Below, one piece after another: positions 60,224 through 64,000 of a stretch of DNA of 64,000 nt. The stretch is from NCBI RefSeq assembly GCF_003858635.1, contig NZ_RQJO01000009.1:620001-684000 (forward strand), in the 5' to 3' direction. Position numbers and translations under genes: made by a program. Each line of letters starts with the position of its first letter. Position 1 is the stretch's first letter. A model generated the notes under the pieces. That model was not told the DNA's origin, did no database searches, and worked only from the letters and a program-made list of their open reading frames with translations. The stretch comes from Larkinella rosea. Lineage in GTDB: Bacteria > Bacteroidota > Bacteroidia > Cytophagales > Spirosomataceae.

Positions 60224-60889
60224 CTACGATTCATCCAGAATGTCGGCGGCCAGGGCATTGACGGTTTCCCAGGAAAAGGGGAGCCACTGCCCCGTTGTGT
60301 CGTCGTACACTTCGGTGGCCGCTTCGCAGGGGAACAGCTTGTAGTCGAATTTGGGGTAGTTACTGACCAGATAACCCGGGTAATAGTAGAGTTTGTGCCC
60401 CTGCCGGGCGTGGTTGATTTTTTGCATCATCAGGTATTTGCCCAGGCTGTATTTGCGGTATTCGGGGTCGTAAAAATTCATAATACCGGCAATGGTTTCG
60501 GAGCCGTTGTCGAAAATACCGACCGCAATCAGCCGGTTCTGGTCTCGGACTTCCACGGAATAGGTGTCGAAACGGTTGTACGTGGCCCCGTTCAGCAGCC
60601 AGGCTTCTATCGAATCGGGCGCTTCGAAGTCCACGGCGTTTCGGTAAACCGCAAAAAGTGCCCTGATTTCGTCCGTGAGAACAAACGGTTTTGTGATCGT
60701 GGTGAATTTTTCGTTTCGCCGGAGCAGAGCGCGTTGTTTGGCCTGGTAGTCGACGTGTTTGAGGTCAATTCGCAGCCAGTGAACGGGAAAAATGGTATTG
60801 TCATGCACCAGGTATCGGCAGGTAAAAACGTCCTGATGCATCCGGAAATAACCCAGACTCAGGTAAAAATCCAGCTCACTTTCTCTCAT
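60224..60889 (-). CDS. Arginyl-tRNA-protein transferase C-terminal-domain protein, short form
   Basis: The 221-residue protein has the GNAT-like fold of ATE/Bpt C-terminal domains (YSVEVRDQNRLIAVGIFDNGSETIAGIMNFYDPEYRKYSLGKYLMM, YYYPGYLVSNYPKFDYK). The N-terminal Cys-rich domain of complete transferases is absent. ATE and Bpt transfer arginine or leucine from tRNA to proteins with destabilising N-termini. Whether this shorter form does so is unknown. It converges with fabF. Next to it on the same strand is the DUF4287 gene. Confidence 0.75.
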   Translation of the reverse strand: MRESELDFYLSLGYFRMHQDVFTCRYLVHDNTIFPVHWLRIDLKHVDYQAKQRALLRRNEKFTTITKPFVLTDEIRALFAVYRNAVDFEAPDSIEAWLLNGATYNRFDTYSVEVRDQNRLIAVGIFDNGSETIAGIMNFYDPEYRKYSLGKYLMMQKINHARQGHKLYYYPGYLVSNYPKFDYKLFPCEAATEVYDDTTGQWLPFSWETVNALAADILDES

Positions 60890-60943
60890 CGGTGGGTGTA
60901 TCGTTAAACAGCAATAGGTTTTAACGGGTTGATAGCGACTGTT

Positions 60944-61150
60944 TTATATCAATCCGTCGTCTTTGAAAACCTTGTAGATCGCCATCGCGTGACCGTGCCC
61001 CAATTCAAAATCGGTTTTGAGCCAGCTCACAATTTCACCGGCTTTCACCCCCGGTTTAAGCAGCCCTTTTTCGCTGGCGATTTGTTTAAAATCGTCCGGT
61101 TTTTTGCCTGTTTTCTTCTCGATGTTATCGATGTAGGCCTGAAATGACAT
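60944..61150 (-). CDS. DUF4287 domain protein
   Basis: The 68-residue protein starts MSFQAYIDNIEKKTGKKPDDFKQIASEKGLL and ends in the ELGHGHAMAIYKVF motif that defines DUF4287. The function of the family is unknown. Members are small, soluble and often fused to or placed near DUF5655 proteins. It is expressed in the same direction as the arginyl-transferase-like gene, 54 bp upstream of it. Confidence 0.88.
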   Translation of the reverse strand: MSFQAYIDNIEKKTGKKPDDFKQIASEKGLLKPGVKAGEIVSWLKTDFELGHGHAMAIYKVFKDDGLI

Positions 61151-61255
61151 GGTTTTCGAGGTAATTGGGTTCCAACAGCCGGAGTAAAAATAAGAAAGTT
61201 GGGATGATTTTTGCAAAAAAACAAATAGGGGCAAAAACGCACTTCTCCACGAAAT

Positions 61256-61294
61256 AGCCAACGACAACCCCGGCTGGCGAGGTTGTCGTTGGCT
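61256..61294. terminator. Terminator-like hairpin after the PKD/beta-helix lipoprotein gene
   Basis: A 14-bp perfect stem (61256-61269 with 61281-61294) encloses an 11-base loop, about 18 bp after the lipoprotein stop on the minus strand. The U-run is weak, so termination is likely but not certain. Confidence 0.65.
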
Positions 61295-61311
61295 GGAAGA
61301 ATACGACAGTC

Positions 61312-62847
61312 TTACTCTTCCACTTCGACGGCGGTTTGGGCGTTGCTGTCGAAGGTGTTGCTGGTGGCTGCATCGGCATTGATGGTGGAACCGTAGCCAA
61401 CCCAAATCCCGTGTCCTCCGCTGCCGCTGATGCGGGTATTTCGAATGGTGATGGTGGCATGATTACCGTACAGGGCTACATTCGCCCGTTTGCCCGAGAT
61501 GATCACTTTGCTGCCGGCGTTAGTGATTTCCGCGTGTTCGATGCTATTCTGGGCGCTGACCGAATGACTCAGAATGCCCTGCCAATAGGCCGATGCGTTG
61601 GCGGCTCCGGTGAAAATAACCTTCTGATTCGCGGTGCCTTTGGCGAGTAGATAGCCTTCTTCGTTGACGATAATCGAGGCATCGCGGGCTATTTCAAGGG
61701 TAACGCCCGGATTTAGTTTCCAACCGGAACGAACCGCCACGGAATTCAGTAGCCGGTAAGGTGTCTTATCGGCAAAACCGCCCCAGACGATTTCGCTGTT
61801 TTTGGTCGTATTATTTCCGATGTAATCCCCGTTGATCTCGACGACGTTCCGTCCATTATTGCCCGTAAAAATGGAAGCCGCGTCCAGTTTTGCCACGTTT
61901 TCGGTCGAAAGCAGAATGCCTGCTTCGGTATTGTTGCTGAACGCGTTCGTCGAAAACTCCCGCAACAGAGCGGTTTCCTGGACGAACAAACCGTAGCCAT
62001 CGTTTTGGGCGAACAGCGTGTTTTTCAGCGCCATCTGGCTTTCCTTGAATAGAGCCATGCCCACTTTTTTGTTATCCAGCATCGGACGACTTCCCGCATG
62101 GAACAGGTCGGCCTGTTCCATCACGTTGACGTTGCTCTCGGAATACACCATAATGCCCGCCCAGTATCCTTTGGTTTGCCCGACACCGATGAAGCGGATT
62201 TTTTTCTCGGCAGTTCCTTTGGCGATCAGGATGCCACCTTCGTCGTTGATGTCAAACCGGACATCCCGTTCAAACGCAATCACCACGCCCGGTTGAATGG
62301 TCAGTTCGTGCTTGACGGCAATGCTTTTTGGCACGATGTAGTCGGGGAGATTCGGGTTAAGAATGCGGTCTTCCAGTACGGTTTTCACCGTAATATCACG
62401 GTCGATGGTCAGCGGCTGGGCCGTCGACGCCAGCACCAGCACGTTGTCGAAACTCGTGGCCGCGCCGTTGGAAACCGTCAGTCGGAGTTCGTATTCCCCT
62501 ACTTCATCGGGCGTAAACGTAGGTCGGGCGGTTTCGGACAGGGCTAGCGTAACGACGCTTTTCGCGGGCTTTCGCAGAATGGCCCACTGGTACGTGAGCG
62601 GTTTTCCCGGGCCGTCTTTCGAAGCCGTACCGTCGAGCGTGACGGGCTGCCCTACCTGAACGGGTTGATCCGGCCCGGCGTTGGCCTGTAAGGGTTCGGT
62701 CGGCCCGGGCTCCGTTGTTTTACAACCGGCTACCAGCAGCGTGGCCGCCAGAAAATAGATCATCAGTTTCCCGGGAAACGAAAACCGCATTAACCGATGC
62801 ATAAAAGAGAGACTGAACAAATTCGATGCTTGTTTAAAAGGATTCAT
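61312..62847 (-). CDS. PKD-domain, right-handed beta-helix lipoprotein
   Basis: The lipobox LLVAGC is preceded by a long lead. Start at 62847 gives 511 residues, but ATGs at 62802 or 62790 place a more normal signal peptide, so the exact start is uncertain. After a Pro/Thr linker comes a PKD-like domain (ANAGPDQPVQVGQPVTLDGTASKDGPGKPLTYQWAI ... VGEYELRLTVSNG, about 55-140). Two long beta-helix segments follow, repeating the phrase (G)ILIAKGTAEKKIRFIGVG...YWAGI and YLLAKGTANQKVIFTGAA...YWQGI. Such proteins are surface-attached and may bind or cleave polysaccharides. No catalytic residues can be assigned. Confidence 0.8.
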   Translation of the reverse strand: MNPFKQASNLFSLSFMHRLMRFSFPGKLMIYFLAATLLVAGCKTTEPGPTEPLQANAGPDQPVQVGQPVTLDGTASKDGPGKPLTYQWAILRKPAKSVVTLALSETARPTFTPDEVGEYELRLTVSNGAATSFDNVLVLASTAQPLTIDRDITVKTVLEDRILNPNLPDYIVPKSIAVKHELTIQPGVVIAFERDVRFDINDEGGILIAKGTAEKKIRFIGVGQTKGYWAGIMVYSESNVNVMEQADLFHAGSRPMLDNKKVGMALFKESQMALKNTLFAQNDGYGLFVQETALLREFSTNAFSNNTEAGILLSTENVAKLDAASIFTGNNGRNVVEINGDYIGNNTTKNSEIVWGGFADKTPYRLLNSVAVRSGWKLNPGVTLEIARDASIIVNEEGYLLAKGTANQKVIFTGAANASAYWQGILSHSVSAQNSIEHAEITNAGSKVIISGKRANVALYGNHATITIRNTRISGSGGHGIWVGYGSTINADAATSNTFDSNAQTAVEVEE

Positions 62848-63129
62848 TCGCGTGGTTGTTTACAGATTGTTTTGCAAAGGTCGGTCTGGATGGACAGCGG
62901 TTGCCTACGCAAACCGGATTAGCACCTACCCGAAACGGATTTTGACGAATGGCGGTTTTTCAGTTCAGGCAGGCGGTTTACCAATTGACGCCCCTGTTCT
63001 TCCAATTGAGCCGGTTTCTCATTCTTCCAACCTGAACGAGCGCCTATTTTTGTTTTACAAGGCCGGATTTCTTCGGCAAAAGATTGGTTTCCGAAGGCCA
63101 ATCGCTTTTCCAAAAACAAGACTCAGGTT

Positions 63130-64000
63130 ATGGCGACGATGGTGTTAAATGCGACGGATTTGTTTGATTTTGAAGTAATTGAAAGTTTGAACAAACCGAG
63201 TCCTTTCCCGCTGGCGGGGGCATCCATAAAGAGCGCCGATGCCTTGTACCACCCCAAAGCCGGATCGATTCAGCTGAAACACGCCGGTTTTCCGCACCTG
63301 CAACTGATCGATATGCGGTGGGATATTGCCAGCGACATCGAACTGCACGATACCGTGCCTTCCAACAGCATTTCCATCAATTTCATGCTCGAAGGAACGA
63401 TCGATTCCCGGTTTCGGGGCTTGAGCCACGACCTGAATATGCGCGCCGGAACGCACAACCTGATTCATACGCCCGAGTCGGGGCACACCAACCAGATGAA
63501 GGGCGGGCAGTCGATGGCGTCGTTGCTGATTGGGCTGGATCGGGATTTTTTCGCGGCTGCCATCGGGTCGGATGATGCGTGGAGTGAACAGATTCTGACG
63601 GAGTTACACCACGACCGTCCGTTTTCCGGGGTGCGGGGCGTGCAGACCATCACGCCCCAGATGCGGCACCTGATCGACGATATTCGCAGCAACAAAGCCA
63701 CGGGGCCGATGCGCAATCTGCTGATTCAGTCGCGGGTGCTGGAACTGGTGGCGCTGGAAATCGACCAGTTCCGAAAACCGGTGGCCGGGTCCGAAACCGT
63801 TCCTCCGCACGAAGCCGAAAAACTGCACCAGTTGAAAGCCTATCTGGAAGCTACTTTTCTGGAAGAACACACGCTGGCGCAGCTCAGCCGGTATTGCCTG
63901 CTGAATGAATTCAAGGTGAAAAAAGGTTTTAAGGAACTCTTCGATACCACGGTTTTCAATTACCTCCGGAAACTGCGGATGGAATATGCCGGTAAGCTGC
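63130..64000 (+). CDS. AraC family transcriptional regulator, 3' end outside the window
   Basis: The frame opens at ATG 63130 (a second ATG is at 63139) and continues without a stop to the window edge, about 290 residues. The N-terminal part is an AraC-type sensing domain (SISINFMLEGTI, HTPESGHTNQMKGGQ). The C-terminal part begins the helix-turn-helix region (HTLAQLSRYCLLNEFKVKKGFKELFDTTVFNYLRKLRMEYA), typical of PchR-like regulators with one of the two HTH motifs complete. In Bacteroidota such proteins often respond to siderophores or small ligands. The neighbouring target genes lie beyond the window. Confidence 0.85.
   Translation, partial: MATMVLNATDLFDFEVIESLNKPSPFPLAGASIKSADALYHPKAGSIQLKHAGFPHLQLIDMRWDIASDIELHDTVPSNSISINFMLEGTIDSRFRGLSHDLNMRAGTHNLIHTPESGHTNQMKGGQSMASLLIGLDRDFFAAAIGSDDAWSEQILTELHHDRPFSGVRGVQTITPQMRHLIDDIRSNKATGPMRNLLIQSRVLELVALEIDQFRKPVAGSETVPPHEAEKLHQLKAYLEATFLEEHTLAQLSRYCLLNEFKVKKGFKELFDTTVFNYLRKLRMEYAGKL

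Overview
The window looks like the chromosome of a free-living Bacteroidota bacterium, most likely of the Cytophagales/Spirosomataceae group (Spirosoma, Larkinella and relatives). This is inferred from SusC/SusD pairs, lipobox signal peptides, moderately GC-rich genes, Bacteroidota-type -7 boxes (TAnnTTTG), FtsX/MacB-type permeases with a 'permease prefix' domain, and dispersed palindromic intergenic repeats. I saw no tRNA, rRNA, CRISPR array, insertion sequence or prophage.

Region 1 (1-23.6 kb) is a plant cell-wall polysaccharide utilisation region. A SusC fragment, a SusD and a GH28 polygalacturonase run forward. They meet a reverse-strand set made of SusC, SusD, a GH43-like propeller, a GH2, a GH141-like beta-helix fused to an L-rhamnose mutarotase domain, and a GH95. 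Divergent from that SusC lies a DUF5060/DUF4038 (apiosidase-like) enzyme, followed by a DeoR-type regulator and, convergent with it, a large TIM-barrel glycosidase of unassigned specificity. The family mix (GH28, GH95, GH141-like, GH2, GH43, GH140-like) points to pectin, perhaps rhamnogalacturonan side chains. Secreted enzymes would release oligosaccharides, SusCD would import them, and the mutarotase domain would act on released 6-deoxyhexose.

Region 2 (23.7-31.5 kb) holds an MFS exporter, a methyltransferase with a signal peptide, a 4-TM 'phage holin'-type membrane protein, Ohr, an ECF sigma / anti-sigma (zinc finger plus HEAT repeats) / two DUF4097 protein unit, and MoaA.

Region 3 (31.8-45.1 kb) alternates penicillin-binding-fold serine hydrolases (three class C-like and one true class A beta-lactamase) with two FtsX-type permeases. 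Both permeases have a GG-N10-GC sigma-54 promoter preceded by two TGTCC-N6-GGACA enhancer-like dyads, so they probably answer to one NtrC-type activator. A sarcosine-oxidase-type flavoenzyme and a DJ-1/PfpI protein are inserted between them.

Region 4 (45.3-51.2 kb) is the most interesting part. A tight reverse operon encodes a Y-family polymerase (DinB), a small YopX-family protein and a DnaE-type replicative polymerase. Divergently transcribed is an XRE/S24 (LexA/CI-like) repressor, and the shared intergenic region is packed with AATGCTT repeats. This resembles a self-contained damage-inducible mutasome in which a YopX-family protein stands where ImuA/ImuB-type accessory factors sit elsewhere.

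Region 5 (51.3-64 kb) contains a cystathionine gamma-synthase-type enzyme, another SusC/SusD pair, a fatty acid desaturase, FabF, a short arginyl-transferase-like protein, a DUF4287 protein, a PKD/beta-helix lipoprotein and the start of an AraC-type regulator that runs off the window.

Several intergenic regions carry long, near-perfect inverted repeats of at least three sequence families. They are listed individually because no transposase in the window explains them.
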